This document shows, piece by piece, positions 7,712 through 16,962 of a stretch of 64,000 nucleotides of DNA. Position 1 is the stretch's first letter. Every line of letters starts with the position of its first letter. Origin of the DNA: Pseudomonas paraglycinae (GTDB lineage Bacteria > Pseudomonadota > Gammaproteobacteria > Pseudomonadales > Pseudomonadaceae); contig NZ_BQHR01000008.1 in NCBI RefSeq assembly GCF_021601625.1, positions 1 to 64,000 of the forward strand, written 5' to 3'. A program made the translations under genes and the position numbers. The notes under the pieces are model-generated. The model saw nothing but the letters and a program-made list of their open reading frames with translations, was not told where the DNA came from and ran no database searches.

Positions 7712-8878
7712 TTAAAGCCCTGTCGCCCAGAATGCCGGAGCACTGGCGCAGGCGGTCTTGATCAGATCTACAGCCTTGTCGATGTCCTCGGCGGTGGTGA
7801 AACGACCGAGGCTCAGACGAATCGTGCGTCCCGCCAGGTGGGCGTCATGCCCCAGTGCCAGCAAGACGTGGGACGGTGTGTTGCTGGCGGAATTGCAGGC
7901 CGAGGTCGCGGAAAACGCGATCGAATGGCTCAGCGCCGCCGGATTGAACTCGCCTTCGCTGAAGGTCAGGCTCAAGGTGTGCGGGATACGTTGGGTGGAA
8001 CTGCCGTTGAGGCGTACGCCGGGCAGGCTCAACAGTTGTTCGAGCAGTCGCTCGCGCAGCGCGACGATGGTTTTCTTCTCGTCATCGAAAGCCTCGGCGG
8101 CCAGGGCAAAAGCCGAGCCCATGGCAGCAATCTGGTGAGTCGCCAGGGTACCGGAACGCAAGCCGCCCTCGTGGCCACCACCGTGAATCTGCGCCTGCAA
8201 CCGCTGCTGCGCACGCGGACCGACGTACAGCGCGCCGATGCCTTTGGGGCCGTAGAGCTTGTGCGCCGAGAACGACATAAGATCCACCGGCCATTGCGCC
8301 AGATCGATCGCGACCTTGCCGACGCCCTGGGCCGCATCGACGTGGAACAACGCTCCACGCCCACGCACCACTTCGCCGATGGCCGGGATGTCGTTGACGG
8401 TGCCGAGTTCGTTGTTGACCAGCATCAGCGACACCAGAAAGGTGTCATCGCGCATCGCTTCGCTGACCGCTTGCGGGGTAATCAGGCCTTCGGCGTCCGG
8501 TACCAGATAGGTCACGGCGACACCGGCGTCCTGCAATTGCCGGGCGGTGTCGAGGATGGCCTTGTGTTCAATCTGACTGGTGATGATGTGCCCGCCGGAC
8601 ACACCACGAGCCTGAGCCACGCCTTTAAGGGCGAGGTTGTTGGATTCTGTAGCGCCGGAGGTCCAGACGATCTGCTGCGCCTGGGCGCCGACCAGTTCGG
8701 CGACTTGCCGGCGAGCGTTCTCGACCGTTTGCCGGGCCTGCTGGCCGAAGGCGTGGGAACTGGAGGCCGGGTTGCCGAAGTTACCGTTGAAACCCAGACA
8801 CTCGATCATCACCTGGATGACCCGCTCGTCCACCGGGGTGGTGGCGGCGTAATCGAAATACAGCGGACGTGTGTTCAT
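7712..8878 (-). CDS. Cysteine desulfurase, IscS-like paralogue
   Basis: This 388-residue PLP enzyme converts cysteine to alanine and delivers sulfur as a persulfide. The PLP lysine is in SFSAHKLYG (Lys207), and the persulfide cysteine is Cys328 in SACNSA, where classical IscS reads SACTSA. It is somewhat shorter than IscS (about 404 residues) and lacks the usual neighbours (iscR, iscU, hscBA, fdx), so it is a second, isolated desulfurase rather than the housekeeping one. It may supply sulfur to a specific pathway such as tRNA thiolation. The ribosome site before the ATG is weak. It is followed by the aminopeptidase gene. Confidence 0.87.
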   Translation of the reverse strand: MNTRPLYFDYAATTPVDERVIQVMIECLGFNGNFGNPASSSHAFGQQARQTVENARRQVAELVGAQAQQIVWTSGATESNNLALKGVAQARGVSGGHIITSQIEHKAILDTARQLQDAGVAVTYLVPDAEGLITPQAVSEAMRDDTFLVSLMLVNNELGTVNDIPAIGEVVRGRGALFHVDAAQGVGKVAIDLAQWPVDLMSFSAHKLYGPKGIGALYVGPRAQQRLQAQIHGGGHEGGLRSGTLATHQIAAMGSAFALAAEAFDDEKKTIVALRERLLEQLLSLPGVRLNGSSTQRIPHTLSLTFSEGEFNPAALSHSIAFSATSACNSASNTPSHVLLALGHDAHLAGRTIRLSLGRFTTAEDIDKAVDLIKTACASAPAFWATGL

Positions 8879-9084
8879 AAAAAGACTCGCAGAGCGTGTT
8901 CCGGGATCAGGAAGCTCGTGTCTACAAACGGCACGACGCAGCCTTGTGAGCTGCGTCCGGGTTCGAGAGCGTCATCAATACCTGATCGGATGCCGTTAAA
9001 GAAGAACAACTTCATTTAAAAGTGCGTAGGAACGCTCCTGAACGCGACTTTAACAGGCATCAGGCCGGCGGTTGTAGCACTGCG

Positions 9085-9699
9085 TCAGCTAAAGCTTTCA
9101 AGGAGTAACGGATACAGCGAAATCACCAGCAGCGCCGCCATACCCCAGTTGAACACCCGCAACCAGCGGCGATCCTTCAGTACGTTGCGCAACAGAGTCC
9201 CGCACGCGGCCCAGACGCCGACGCTCGGCAGGTTGATGATGGCGAACACTGCCGCAATCACGATCACGTTGGTGAAATAACCCTGCATCGGCGTATAGGT
9301 GCTGATGGCACCGATGGCCATGATCCACGCCTTGGGATTGACCCACTGGAAGGCTGCCGCACCGAGATAGCTGATCGGTTTTGCCTCGCCCTGCTCGCTG
9401 TCGCCGACGGGGCCGGAATGGGCGATTCTCCACGCCAGGTACAGCAAGTACGCCGCGCCGACGTAACGCAGAACCGTATAAAGCAGCGGATAAGTCTGGA
9501 ACACCGCGCCCAGGCCAAAACCCACCGCCACCACCAGCACGAAGAAACCGCAGGTAATGCCGAGCATATGGGGGATGGTGCGGTTAAAGCCGAAGTTCAC
9601 GCCCGATGCCAGCAACATGGTGTTGTTCGGCCCCGGTGTGATCGAGGTGACAAGGGCAAACAGGGCGAAGCCCAGCAGCAGGTCGAGCGAGAGGGTCAT
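9085..9699 (-). CDS. LysE/RhtB family amino-acid exporter
   Basis: This 204-residue protein has about six membrane segments, the standard size and topology of LysE/RhtB exporters. The family signature TSITPGPNNTMLLASG lies at residues 18-33, with FQWVNPKAWIMA in the fourth segment region. It should export a neutral or basic amino acid across the inner membrane; the substrate cannot be told from sequence. It has its own upstream region of about 100 bp containing AACTGTACTG on the minus strand. No MocR or Lrp regulator is adjacent. Confidence 0.82.
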   Translation of the reverse strand: MTLSLDLLLGFALFALVTSITPGPNNTMLLASGVNFGFNRTIPHMLGITCGFFVLVVAVGFGLGAVFQTYPLLYTVLRYVGAAYLLYLAWRIAHSGPVGDSEQGEAKPISYLGAAAFQWVNPKAWIMAIGAISTYTPMQGYFTNVIVIAAVFAIINLPSVGVWAACGTLLRNVLKDRRWLRVFNWGMAALLVISLYPLLLESFS

Positions 9700-9800
9700 G
9701 GCAGGCAGTCCGTCAGGGTCATTCAGGTGTTGACCCTATCCCACGGCGCCGTGCAAACCCACGGACAGTTGGGTAAAACTTCAAGCAGTACAGTTATGAA

Positions 9801-10070
9801 TCAGCTTGGACGACCGTGCAGCTGTACGGCCCGCTCGGCGCTCATCTCACCTTTGCTATCAAACCCGAAAGTCTTCTGTGGCTGGCCGAGCAATTCGGCT
9901 TTTTTCGCATGATATTCCTCAAATGACAGACCGCGACGGTTCAAGGTTTCAAGGGCCAGTTCGCGGGTTTCTTCCGCCGTGTAAGGGCGCAGTTCCGGGG
10001 AAACATGGCTCGCGCAACCGGCGAGAACGGAGACAGCGAGCATCAGCGAAACAGTCAGTAAACGATTCAT
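9801..10070 (-). CDS. Small predicted lipoprotein
   Basis: This 89-residue protein has a 17-residue signal peptide ending in a clear lipobox (VLAG followed by Cys18), so the mature protein is lipidated. The rest is short and polar, with a TAEETRELALETLNRRGLSFEEYHAKKAELLG stretch that looks like a small helical (SHOCT-like) domain. The ATG at 10070 has AGGA 7 bases upstream; the in-frame ATG at 10124 would bury the signal peptide. It is a single-gene unit divergent from the msu operon. Function unknown. Confidence 0.72.
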   Translation of the reverse strand: MNRLLTVSLMLAVSVLAGCASHVSPELRPYTAEETRELALETLNRRGLSFEEYHAKKAELLGQPQKTFGFDSKGEMSAERAVQLHGRPS

Positions 10071-10273
10071 GGGAGCGTCCTGGCGAGCAGTGTGGGTCGA
10101 TGGAGAAAGGCTACGCCCGGGCACGCTTTGGCAGAAATCAACGCTCTCAATAGTGGCTATCAGAATTCGAACAGTATCCCCGCTTTATATTCTAAAAAGA
10201 CCTATCAATATCAATTAACAGTCTTTTACGGAATAACAGTCAGCCTTTATAAATCCCTCATCGCGTTCGGCAC

Positions 10274-10304
10274 TGTTGCTCCAGCAACTGTTTCCCAGGC
10301 AACA
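10274..10304. promoter_or_regulatory. Candidate SfnR enhancer sites upstream of msuE
   Basis: Two overlapping 16-bp dyads read TGTTGC-TCCA-GCAACT (10274-10289) and TGTTTC-CCAG-GCAACA (10289-10304). The outer halves also form a perfect CACTGTTGC/GCAACAGTG inverted repeat (10271-10279, 10299-10307). They lie about 110-140 bp before the predicted start of the sigma-54 promoter, the usual place for an enhancer-binding protein. Confidence 0.55.
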
Positions 10305-10387
10305 GTGGTTCAACAAACCGGCCTGAAAGTCACATGAGCACAGCCACCGAAAACGCTCAAAGCCCCGGAATACGGGCCTTACAGGAA

Positions 10388-10404
10388 TTGGTACAGCGCT
10401 TGCT
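10388..10404 (+). promoter_or_regulatory. Sigma-54 (-24/-12) promoter of msuE
   Basis: TTGGTACAGCGCTTGCT matches the -24/-12 consensus with the obligatory GG-N10-GC spacing (GG 10390-10391, GC 10402-10403). Transcription should begin near 10414. This rules out the in-frame ATG at 10334 as the msuE start and supports the ATG at 10460. Confidence 0.75.
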
Positions 10405-10459
10405 CTGCTCCAGTGACTACTCACTGCTCGCCGAGCAACTGTTGAAAAAGGAACTGACC

Positions 10460-11023
10460 ATGTCGCGTCCACTGAAAGTCGTCGCCCTGTCCGGCGGAAC
10501 CTGGCGTCCGTCCCGCACCCTGGTGCTGACCCAAGCCCTGCTGACCGAATTGTCCGGGCACCTGCCGGTCGAGAGCCATCTGATCGAACTCGGTGACATC
10601 GCCCGCCCGCTGGGCGCCGCACTGTCCCGTCAGGAACTGCCGGCCGAGATCGAAGCCGAGCTGCAGGCCATCGAGCAGGCTGATCTGCTGATCGTGGCGG
10701 CGCCGGTATATCGCGGCTCCTATCCGGGACTGCTCAAGCATTTGTTCGACCTGATCGACCTGAATGCGCTGATCGACACGCCTGTGCTGCTCGCCGCCAC
10801 TGGTGGCAGCGAACGCCATGCGCTGGTGCTCGATCACCAGTTGCGCCCGCTGTTCAGTTTCTTCCAGGCCGTGACCCTGCCGATCGGTGTGTACGCCACC
10901 GAAGCCGATTTCGCCGACTACCAGATCACCAGCGAACCGCTAAAAGCGCGCATCCGCCTGGCCGCCGAACGCGCCGCGCCGCTGTTCGGCACTCACCTCA
11001 AACCGTTGCTGAAGATCGCTTAA
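10460..11023 (+). CDS. msuE: NAD(P)H-dependent FMN reductase of the methanesulfonate system
   Basis: This 187-residue flavodoxin-like reductase supplies reduced FMN to the monooxygenases encoded directly downstream. Visible features are the FMN-phosphate loop [10 protein letters not shown] (about residues 11-20), the [17 protein letters not shown] stretch near 80-96 and [13 protein letters not shown] near 112, all typical of the SsuE/MsuE family. The ATG at 10460 has AGGA 8 bases upstream and follows the sigma-54 start. It is the first gene of msuE-msuD-msuC-sfnR, 10 bp from msuD, an order that matches methanesulfonate utilisation in Pseudomonas. Confidence 0.87.
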   Translation: MSRPLKVVALSGGTWRPSRTLVLTQALLTELSGHLPVESHLIELGDIARPLGAALSRQELPAEIEAELQAIEQADLLIVAAPVYRGSYPGLLKHLFDLIDLNALIDTPVLLAATGGSERHALVLDHQLRPLFSFFQAVTLPIGVYATEADFADYQITSEPLKARIRLAAERAAPLFGTHLKPLLKIA

Positions 11024-11033
11024 GGAGCAGTTC

Positions 11034-12179
11034 ATGGATGTTTTCTGGTTCCTGCCGACCCACGGCGACGGTCACTATCTGGGCACCACCCAAGGCGCGC
11101 GCCCGGTCACCCTCAATTACCTGAAACAGGTGGCGCAAGCCGCCGACAGCCTCGGTTACCACGGCGTGCTGATTCCCACAGGGCGTTCCTGCGAAGACTC
11201 GTGGGTGATCGCCTCGGCGCTGGTGCCGCTCACCGAACGCCTGCGTTATCTGGTGGCGATCCGTCCGGGAATCATCTCGCCGACCGTCTCGGCGCGCATG
11301 GCCGCGACCCTGGATCGACTGTCCAACGGCCGCCTGCTGATCAACGTCGTGACCGGCGGCGACCCGGACGAAAACCGTGGCGACGGCAGTTTCCTCAGCC
11401 ACAGCGAACGCTACGAAGTCACCGACGAATTCCTCAAGATCTGGCGCCGCGTATTGCAAGGCGAAGCAGTGGATTTCGAAGGCAAACACCTGAAGGTGCA
11501 GAACGCCAAAGCCCTGTATCCACCGGTGCAGAAACCTTATCCGCCGCTGTATTTCGGCGGCTCCTCCGACGCGGCTCACGATCTGGCCGCCGAGCAGGTC
11601 GACGTGTACCTGACCTGGGGCGAACCACCGGCCGCCGTCGCCGAGAAACTCGCCGATGTACGCGAACGCGCCGCGCGTCACGGGCGCAAAGTGAAGTTCG
11701 GCATCCGCCTGCACGTGATCGTGCGCGAGACCGCCGAAGAAGCCTGGAAAGCCGCCGACAAACTGATCGAGCACATCAGCGACGAAACCATCGAGGCCGC
11801 GCAGAAATCCTTTTCGCGCTTCGACTCCGAAGGCCAGCGGCGCATGGCCGCCCTGCACGACGGGCGCCGCGACAACCTGGAAATCGCCCCCAACCTGTGG
11901 GCCGGCGTCGGCCTGGTGCGCGGCGGTGCCGGTACTGCATTGGTCGGCGATCCGCAGCAGGTGGCGGCGCGAATCAAGGAGTACGCAGACCTCGGCATCG
12001 AGAGTTTCATCTTCTCCGGCTACCCGCATCTCGAAGAGGCCTACCGCTTTGCCGAGCTGGTGTTCCCGTTGTTGCCCGAGCCATATGCAAGCCTGGCTGG
12101 ACGCGGCGTGACTAACCTCACCGGGCCGTTCGGCGAAATGATCGCCAACGATGTACTGCCCGCCAAAGCCAACACCTGA
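11034..12179 (+). CDS. msuD: FMNH2-dependent methanesulfonate monooxygenase
   Basis: This 381-residue TIM-barrel enzyme belongs to the SsuD/MsuD bacterial luciferase-like family, which uses FMNH2 and O2 to release sulfite from alkanesulfonates. Family stretches include [17 protein letters not shown] at the N-terminus, [15 protein letters not shown] near residue 104, and [18 protein letters not shown] near 293. It is directly preceded by the flavin reductase gene msuE (10 bp) and has an AAGGAG ribosome site. The presence of MsuC and SfnR genes downstream favours MsuD over SsuD, whose partners are ssuA/B/C transporter genes. Confidence 0.87.
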   Translation: MDVFWFLPTHGDGHYLGTTQGARPVTLNYLKQVAQAADSLGYHGVLIPTGRSCEDSWVIASALVPLTERLRYLVAIRPGIISPTVSARMAATLDRLSNGRLLINVVTGGDPDENRGDGSFLSHSERYEVTDEFLKIWRRVLQGEAVDFEGKHLKVQNAKALYPPVQKPYPPLYFGGSSDAAHDLAAEQVDVYLTWGEPPAAVAEKLADVRERAARHGRKVKFGIRLHVIVRETAEEAWKAADKLIEHISDETIEAAQKSFSRFDSEGQRRMAALHDGRRDNLEIAPNLWAGVGLVRGGAGTALVGDPQQVAARIKEYADLGIESFIFSGYPHLEEAYRFAELVFPLLPEPYASLAGRGVTNLTGPFGEMIANDVLPAKANT

Positions 12180-12189
12180 GGAAGACCGA

Positions 12190-13377
12190 GTGACTGCCAA
12201 ACCGCAAAGCACCCTGCTCTCCCCATTGCAGACCGCCCGCCAACTGGCCGCCGAATTTGCCCTGACCGCTGTCGAGCGCGACGAACGCGGCGGCACGCCA
12301 AAAGCCGAACGCGACGCCCTGCGTGATAGCGGTCTGCTGGCCCTGAGCATTCCCACCCGTTACGGCGGCCTCGGCGCGCGCTGGAGCGAAACGCTGGAAG
12401 TGGTGCGCGAGTTCGCCAAGGTCGACAGCTCGATCGCCCACGTCTTCGGTTTTCATCATTTGATGCTCGCCACCGTGCGGCTGTTTTCTCGCCCGGAACA
12501 ATGGCAGCCGTGGTTCGAACAGACCGCGCGGCAGAACTGGTTCTGGGGCAACGCGCTCAATCCGCTGGACACCCGCACCGTGGTCAAGGACCTCGGTGGC
12601 TGGCGCGAGTTTTCCGGCAAGAAGAGCTTCTGCTCCGGCGCCAGCGATTCGCAGATGCTGATCGCCTCGGCGGTGGATGAAAGCAACGGCGGCAAACTGC
12701 TGATCGCGGCAATCCCCAGCGGCCGCAGCGGCATCACCCTGCACAACGACTGGAACAACATCGGCCAGCGCCAGACCGACAGTGGCAGCGCCACGTTCGA
12801 ACGGGTGCGGGTCGAAGAATCGGAACTGCTGCTGGATCCGGGGCCGCTGAGTACACCGTTCGCCTGTCTGCGCCCGTTGATCGCACAACTGACGTTCACC
12901 CACATGTTTCTCGGCATTGCCGAAGGGGCTTTTGAAGAAGCGCGGCAATACACCCTCAGCGAAACCCGTGTCTGGCACAAATCCTCGGTGCGCGAGGTAC
13001 GTGAGGATCCTTATGTGCTGGCCCATTACGGCGAGTTTTGGGTCGCCCTCGAAGGCATCCGATTGCTGGTGGAACGCGCCGCTGCGTTGCTCGACGAGGC
13101 CTGGGCCAAAGGCCCGAACCTCAGCGCCGAAGAACGCGGTCACCTGGCCACGGCGATTGCCACCGCCAAGGTCGCCGCCAGTCGCCAGGGCCTGGAGATT
13201 TGCAGCCGACTGTTCGAAGTCACCGGCGCCCGTTCGACCCACGCGTCGCTGCGCCTCGACCGACACTGGCGCAACCTGCGCACGCAAACCCTGCACGACC
13301 CGCTGGATTACAAACTCCACGAGCTGGGCGACTGGGCGCTGAACCAGTCCCTGCCGGTGCCGACGTTCTATTCCTGA
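12190..13377 (+). CDS. msuC: MsuC/SfnB-family flavin-dependent monooxygenase (acyl-CoA dehydrogenase fold)
   Basis: This 395-residue protein has the acyl-CoA dehydrogenase fold of the dibenzothiophene-desulfurisation/SfnB branch. These are FMNH2-dependent monooxygenases, not CoA-dependent dehydrogenases. The N-terminal helical domain is about 1-115, the beta domain about 116-215 and the C-terminal four-helix bundle follows, ending in the family stretch [21 protein letters not shown] chose the GTG at 12190, with GAGGA 7 bases upstream, because the ATG at 12151 lies inside msuD. In related bacteria MsuC oxidises methanesulfinate to methanesulfonate, the MsuD substrate. It resembles sfnB at 16963-18177. 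Confidence 0.8.
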   Translation: MTAKPQSTLLSPLQTARQLAAEFALTAVERDERGGTPKAERDALRDSGLLALSIPTRYGGLGARWSETLEVVREFAKVDSSIAHVFGFHHLMLATVRLFSRPEQWQPWFEQTARQNWFWGNALNPLDTRTVVKDLGGWREFSGKKSFCSGASDSQMLIASAVDESNGGKLLIAAIPSGRSGITLHNDWNNIGQRQTDSGSATFERVRVEESELLLDPGPLSTPFACLRPLIAQLTFTHMFLGIAEGAFEEARQYTLSETRVWHKSSVREVREDPYVLAHYGEFWVALEGIRLLVERAAALLDEAWAKGPNLSAEERGHLATAIATAKVAASRQGLEICSRLFEVTGARSTHASLRLDRHWRNLRTQTLHDPLDYKLHELGDWALNQSLPVPTFYS

Positions 13378-13400
13378 TTTCCTTTCGTGGAGCGAGACCC

Positions 13401-14504
13401 ATGCAACTGCTGACCCTGCCGCCTTCACCCGCCCTGGCCACCTCAATCCGCGCCACCGCCCAGGTGTTCGAAGACCCGAAATCCCAGGCCCTGCTCGCGC
13501 ATCTGCAACAGGTCGCACCGAGCGAAGCCAGTGTGCTGATCATCGGCGAAACCGGCACCGGCAAGGAGTTGGTAGCGCGGCACATCCACAACCTGAGCAA
13601 CCGGCGCAATCGGCCGTTCATTGCGGTGAACTGCGGGGCATTTTCCGAATCGCTGGTGGAAGCCGAACTGTTCGGCCACGAAAAAGGCGCCTTCACCGGC
13701 GCCCTCAGCGCCAAGGCCGGTTGGTTCGAAGAGGCGGATGGCGGCACTTTGTTCCTCGATGAAATCGGCGATCTGCCGATGGCGATTCAGGTCAAGTTGC
13801 TGCGGGTCTTGCAGGAGCGTGAAGTGGTGCGCCTGGGTTCGCGCAAGAGCATCCCCATCGATGTGCGGGTGCTGGCGGCAACCAACGTGCAACTGGAGAA
13901 AGCCATCAACGCCGGGCATTTCCGCGAGGATCTGTATTACCGGCTGAACGTGGTCAATCTGGAACTGAGCCCGTTGCGCGAGCGGCCCGGCGACATCCTG
14001 CCGCTGACCCGGCATTTCATCGAGGCCTACAGTCAGCGCCTGGGCTACGGACGCATCACCATCAGCCCCGGCGCCGAACACAAACTGCGCGGCTACAGTT
14101 GGCCGGGCAACATCCGCGAACTGGAAAACGTCATCCATCACACGCTGTTGATCTGCCGTAACGGCGTGATCGAACGCGACGATCTGCGCCTGTCGAACCT
14201 GCGCATCGACCGTCCCGACGATCAGCACGCGACCGCCGACGACTCACCGGAAGCGCTGCTGGAACGCGCCTTCCAGAAACTCTTCGAACAACAGGCCGGC
14301 GCCCTGCATGAGAAGGTCGAAGACGCGTTGCTGCGCGCAGCTTATCGCTTCTGCCATTACAACCAGGTGCACACCGCGTCCCTGCTCGGCCTGAGCCGCA
14401 ACGTCACCCGCACGCGGCTGATCAAGATCGGCGAACTGGCGGTGAACAAGCGGCGGCCCACGGAAAACCTGCAAGGCGAGCGCTTGATCCAGCTGTCGAT
14501 CTAG
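13401..14504 (+). CDS. sfnR: Sigma-54-dependent activator of sulfonate/sulfone use
   Basis: This 367-residue enhancer-binding protein has an AAA+ domain almost from its start: Walker A GETGTGKE at 49-56, the sigma-54 contact loop GAFTGA at 96-101 and Walker B GTLFLDEI at about 115-122. A C-terminal Fis-type helix-turn-helix follows ([20 protein letters not shown]). There is no N-terminal sensory domain, as in SfnR, so activity is probably set by its own level. It closes the msu operon, 23 bp after msuC, and should activate the sigma-54 promoters at 10388 and 18213. Its stop overlaps the convergent monooxygenase gene by 4 bases. Confidence 0.85.
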   Translation: MQLLTLPPSPALATSIRATAQVFEDPKSQALLAHLQQVAPSEASVLIIGETGTGKELVARHIHNLSNRRNRPFIAVNCGAFSESLVEAELFGHEKGAFTGALSAKAGWFEEADGGTLFLDEIGDLPMAIQVKLLRVLQEREVVRLGSRKSIPIDVRVLAATNVQLEKAINAGHFREDLYYRLNVVNLELSPLRERPGDILPLTRHFIEAYSQRLGYGRITISPGAEHKLRGYSWPGNIRELENVIHHTLLICRNGVIERDDLRLSNLRIDRPDDQHATADDSPEALLERAFQKLFEQQAGALHEKVEDALLRAAYRFCHYNQVHTASLLGLSRNVTRTRLIKIGELAVNKRRPTENLQGERLIQLSI

Positions 14505-14866
14505 CCGACCAGTTGGCAGTGCAAACCGTCGTCGTGACTGCGGGCGATGCTGCTCAGCACCTGGAATGAACCGAAGGTCACGGTGCGCGCCTGATGGGTA
14601 CGAATCAGTTGCCAGAAATCCTGCTCGCCGGATTCGAAACTCTGGAACGCCGCCTCCCCCGCCTCGCGGGACTGCCATTGCAGAAAGCTCAACACTCGCC
14701 GGCCATCGTCGCTGGCCTGGACGCTGGCGCTGACGAAGCCGGCGTAACGCTGGGCCAGACGTTCGGTCTGCACCGCCAGCGCCGAGACCAGCGCCGGTTG
14801 CTGGCCGGGTTCGATTTCAAATTCGATCAATTGGGTAAAGCTGCGGTTTTTCGCTGGTGCTTGCAT
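14501..14866 (-). CDS. Antibiotic-biosynthesis-monooxygenase-fold protein, SoxR target
   Basis: This 121-residue protein has the ABM ferredoxin-like fold: a beta strand (FTQLIEFEIEPGQQ), a helix (ALVSALAVQTERLAQ), then GFVSASVQASDDGRRVLSFLQWQS. Proteins of this kind act as small dimeric monooxygenases. It is divergent from soxR across a SoxR box, like P. aeruginosa PA2274 next to soxR (PA2273), a member of the small pseudomonad SoxR regulon induced by redox-active phenazines. GGGGA precedes the ATG at 14866. Its substrate is not known to me. Confidence 0.75.
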   Translation of the reverse strand: MQAPAKNRSFTQLIEFEIEPGQQPALVSALAVQTERLAQRYAGFVSASVQASDDGRRVLSFLQWQSREAGEAAFQSFESGEQDFWQLIRTHQARTVTFGSFQVLSSIARSHDDGLHCQLVG

Positions 14867-14911
14867 GACATCCCCACTCTGTCAGACGAATCTTGCGATT
14901 CGAAGGCCTGC

Positions 14912-14942
14912 AGGGTAAAACCTCGAGTTAACTAGAGGTCAA
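14912..14942 (-). promoter_or_regulatory. SoxR-controlled promoter with 19-bp spacer
   Basis: The minus strand reads TTGACC (14942-14937), a 19-bp spacer and TACCCT (14917-14912). The over-long spacer is the hallmark of MerR-family promoters that need untwisting by the regulator. Within it lies the near-perfect dyad CCTCGAGTTAACTAGAGG (14921-14938), the SoxR box. It drives the ABM-fold gene. Confidence 0.75.
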
Positions 14943-14956
14943 GGGGCATTTTGCAA

Positions 14957-15415
14957 ATGATCACTGCGGAAAATGTGCACAAACAACTGACCGTCGGCGA
15001 AGTCGCGGCCCGCAGCGGCGTGGCGGTCACCGCCCTACATTTCTATGAATCGATAGGCTTGATCAAAAGTCAGCGCAACGCCGGCAACCAGCGGCGTTAT
15101 CCACGGGAAGTGCTGCGGCGGGTCGCGTTGATCAAAGTGGCGCAACGCCTGGGCATTCCGCTGGCGGAAATCGGCGAGGCGTTAAAACAGCTACCGGACA
15201 ACCGCGCACCGACGGCGGCGGACTGGAAAGTGTTGTCGGAGCAGTGGCGGCGGGAGCTGGACGAGCGGATCAATCAGTTGATGCTGTTGCGGGACCGGCT
15301 GACCGGTTGCATCGGTTGCGGATGCCTGTCGATGGAAGCCTGCCCACTGCGCAATCAGGGCGATGTGCTGGGCGAGCAAGGGCCGGGGGCGCACTTTCTC
15401 GACGTACCCAAGTGA
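14957..15415 (+). CDS. soxR: Redox-sensitive transcriptional activator SoxR
   Basis: This 152-residue MerR-family protein has an N-terminal winged helix-turn-helix ([22 protein letters not shown], residues 11-32), a dimerisation helix, and the [2Fe-2S] ligand motif CxxCxCx5C at Cys118, Cys121, Cys123 and Cys129 that defines SoxR. In pseudomonads it responds to redox-active compounds such as phenazines rather than driving soxS. I took the ATG at 14957; a TTG at 14951 sits closer to the AAGGGG ribosome site and would add two residues. It is divergent from its predicted target and ends at a strong convergent hairpin. Confidence 0.92.
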   Translation: MITAENVHKQLTVGEVAARSGVAVTALHFYESIGLIKSQRNAGNQRRYPREVLRRVALIKVAQRLGIPLAEIGEALKQLPDNRAPTAADWKVLSEQWRRELDERINQLMLLRDRLTGCIGCGCLSMEACPLRNQGDVLGEQGPGAHFLDVPK

Positions 15416-15440
15416 GGGTTCCCATGCCGTGGGAACCCTC
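15414..15440. terminator. Perfect hairpin between soxR and metQ
   Basis: GAGGGTTCCCA (15414-15424) pairs perfectly with TGGGAACCCTC (15430-15440) around a 5-base loop. It lies between convergent soxR and metQ, so it could end both transcripts, although neither side has a strong T tract. Confidence 0.55.
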
Positions 15441-15451
15441 AATTCGATCCA

Positions 15452-16222
15452 TCAGAAGCCCGGCGCAATCTGCCCTTTGTAGCGGGTCAGAATGAACTGA
15501 CGCACTTCATCGGAATTCAACGCCTTGGCCAGTTTCTGCAGGCCCGGGTCGTTGATGTTGTCGGGACGCGCGACCAGAAACTCGATGTACAGGCTCTTGC
15601 CTTTCTCGACGATCAGCGCGCTGTTGGTGTCGATCCCGGCTTCCAGCGCGTAGTTGGCGAACACGAACGCCAGGTCCACCTGACTCACTGAACGAGCCAG
15701 CAACGCGCCTTCCAGCTCACGGATTTTCAGGTGCTTGGGGTTTTCGACGATGTCGCGCTGGGTGGCCAGGGTGTTGCTCGGATCCTTGAGCTTGATCAGC
15801 CCCGCCTCGTGCAGCAGCACCAAGGCGCGACCGGTGTTTACCGGGTCATTGGGGATCGACACGCTGGCGCCGTCCTTCAGCTCCGAGATGTTTTTGATTT
15901 TGGTCGAGTAAGCACCGAACGGTTCGATGTGCACGCCGACCACCGGCACCAGATCGGTGTGGCGAGTCTTGTTGAAATCATCGAGAAACGGCCGGTACTG
16001 GTAGTAGTTGGCGTCAAGGTTTTTCAGCGCCAGTTGCTGATTGGGCTGGATGAAGTCGGTGAAGACCTTGATATCCAGATCCACGCCTTCCTTGGCCAGG
16101 GTCGGTTTGACGAATTCGAGGATTTCCGCGTGCGGCACCGGGGTGGCACCGACGATCAGTTTTTCGTTGGCATGGGCGCCGAACGACAGAACGGCAGCCA
16201 GTACGGCCAGGGTCTTTTTCAT
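15452..16222 (-). CDS. metQ: MetQ/NlpA-family substrate-binding protein
   Basis: This 256-residue periplasmic binding protein belongs to the NlpA/MetQ family, which binds methionine or related thioethers. A signal peptide ends near residue 19 (FGAHA-NE) and the mature start EKLIVGATPVPHAEIL is the family hallmark. No lipobox cysteine is present, unlike classical MetQ lipoproteins, so the protein should be soluble. The ATG at 16222 has GGAG 7 bases upstream. It is the last gene of sfnB-metI-metQ, so it probably imports an organosulfur compound during sulfate starvation. Confidence 0.82.
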   Translation of the reverse strand: MKKTLAVLAAVLSFGAHANEKLIVGATPVPHAEILEFVKPTLAKEGVDLDIKVFTDFIQPNQQLALKNLDANYYQYRPFLDDFNKTRHTDLVPVVGVHIEPFGAYSTKIKNISELKDGASVSIPNDPVNTGRALVLLHEAGLIKLKDPSNTLATQRDIVENPKHLKIRELEGALLARSVSQVDLAFVFANYALEAGIDTNSALIVEKGKSLYIEFLVARPDNINDPGLQKLAKALNSDEVRQFILTRYKGQIAPGF

Positions 16223-16294
16223 GCTGTGCTCCAAGGCAGATTTGAGTGGCCGTCGTGGGGTGAACGTGGGGCCTTTATGGGTGAACTTGTTTTT

Positions 16295-16960
16295 TCAGCG
16301 TCGGCTGTAGTGCGCCACCAGGCGGTCGCCGGTCATTTGCAGGGCCTGCACCAGAATCAGCAGCAACACCACGGTGACCACCATCACGTCGGTCTGAAAG
16401 CGCTGATATCCGTAGCGGATCGCCAGATCGCCGAGCCCGCCGCCACCGATCACGCCGGCCATCGCCGTGTAATCCACCAGCACGATGGCGGTGACCGTCA
16501 CCGCCGCCAGCAACCCGCCGCGGGCTTCCGGCAGCAAGGTGTGGCGAATGATTTGCCAGGTGTTGGCGCCCATCGCCTGGGTCGCCTCGACCACGCCGCG
16601 ATCGACTTCGCGCAACGCGGTTTCCACCAGCCGCGCAAAGAACGGCGTGCAGCCGACCACCAGCGGCGGAATGGTCCCGGGCACGCCCAGCGATGTACCC
16701 ACCAGCAGCGTGGTGAGTGGAATCAGCACGATCAGCAAAATGATGAAAGGCAGCGAACGCAGCATGTTCACGATCACCGACAGCACCCGGTACAGGCCGA
16801 CCGTTTCATGCAACTGGCGCTTGCCGGTGAGAAACAACAGCAGCCCCAGCGGCAAGCCCAGCAACACCGTGAACAGCAGCGCCGCGCCGAGCATGCTCAG
16901 GGTGTCGAGACAGGCCTGGGCGATGTCGGCCCAGTAAAGGTGCTTGAACCACTCGGCCAT
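16295..16960 (-). CDS. metI: MetI-family ABC transporter permease
   Basis: This 221-residue inner-membrane permease has five or six membrane segments and the MetI family ABC-ATPase contact loop (ALREVDRGVVEATQAMGANTWQI, about residues 110-132, containing the EAA-type motif). It pairs with the MetQ-like protein downstream. It starts 2 bp after the sfnB stop, so the two are translated together. The usual ATPase gene metN is missing from the cluster; the permease must borrow an ATPase encoded elsewhere. Confidence 0.85.
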   Translation of the reverse strand: MAEWFKHLYWADIAQACLDTLSMLGAALLFTVLLGLPLGLLLFLTGKRQLHETVGLYRVLSVIVNMLRSLPFIILLIVLIPLTTLLVGTSLGVPGTIPPLVVGCTPFFARLVETALREVDRGVVEATQAMGANTWQIIRHTLLPEARGGLLAAVTVTAIVLVDYTAMAGVIGGGGLGDLAIRYGYQRFQTDVMVVTVVLLLILVQALQMTGDRLVAHYSRR

Positions 16961-16962
16961 GA

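Larger units (their letters stand above)
10071..10459 (+). promoter_or_regulatory. Regulatory region of the msuEDC-sfnR operon
   Basis: This 389-base stretch holds no gene. Positions about 10140-10260 are AT-rich and unlike the flanks. Next come two tandem TGTTGC-N4-GCAACA-like dyads (10274-10304), then a sigma-54 element (10388-10404), then the msuE ribosome site. The AT-rich part could host a CysB site, but I cannot read a clear one. Confidence 0.6.

Noticed and set aside
5876-9019. A plus-strand open frame of 1047 codons over the aminopeptidase and desulfurase genes
   Set aside because: It is antisense to two well-supported genes and spans their boundary. Such frames arise from high GC at third codon positions; the residues (rich in Arg, Gln and His) fit no family.
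10334-10459. A 42-residue N-terminal extension of MsuE from the ATG at 10334
   Set aside because: The sigma-54 start is predicted near 10414, downstream of that ATG, and the MsuE fold begins at the ATG at 10460 with a good ribosome site.
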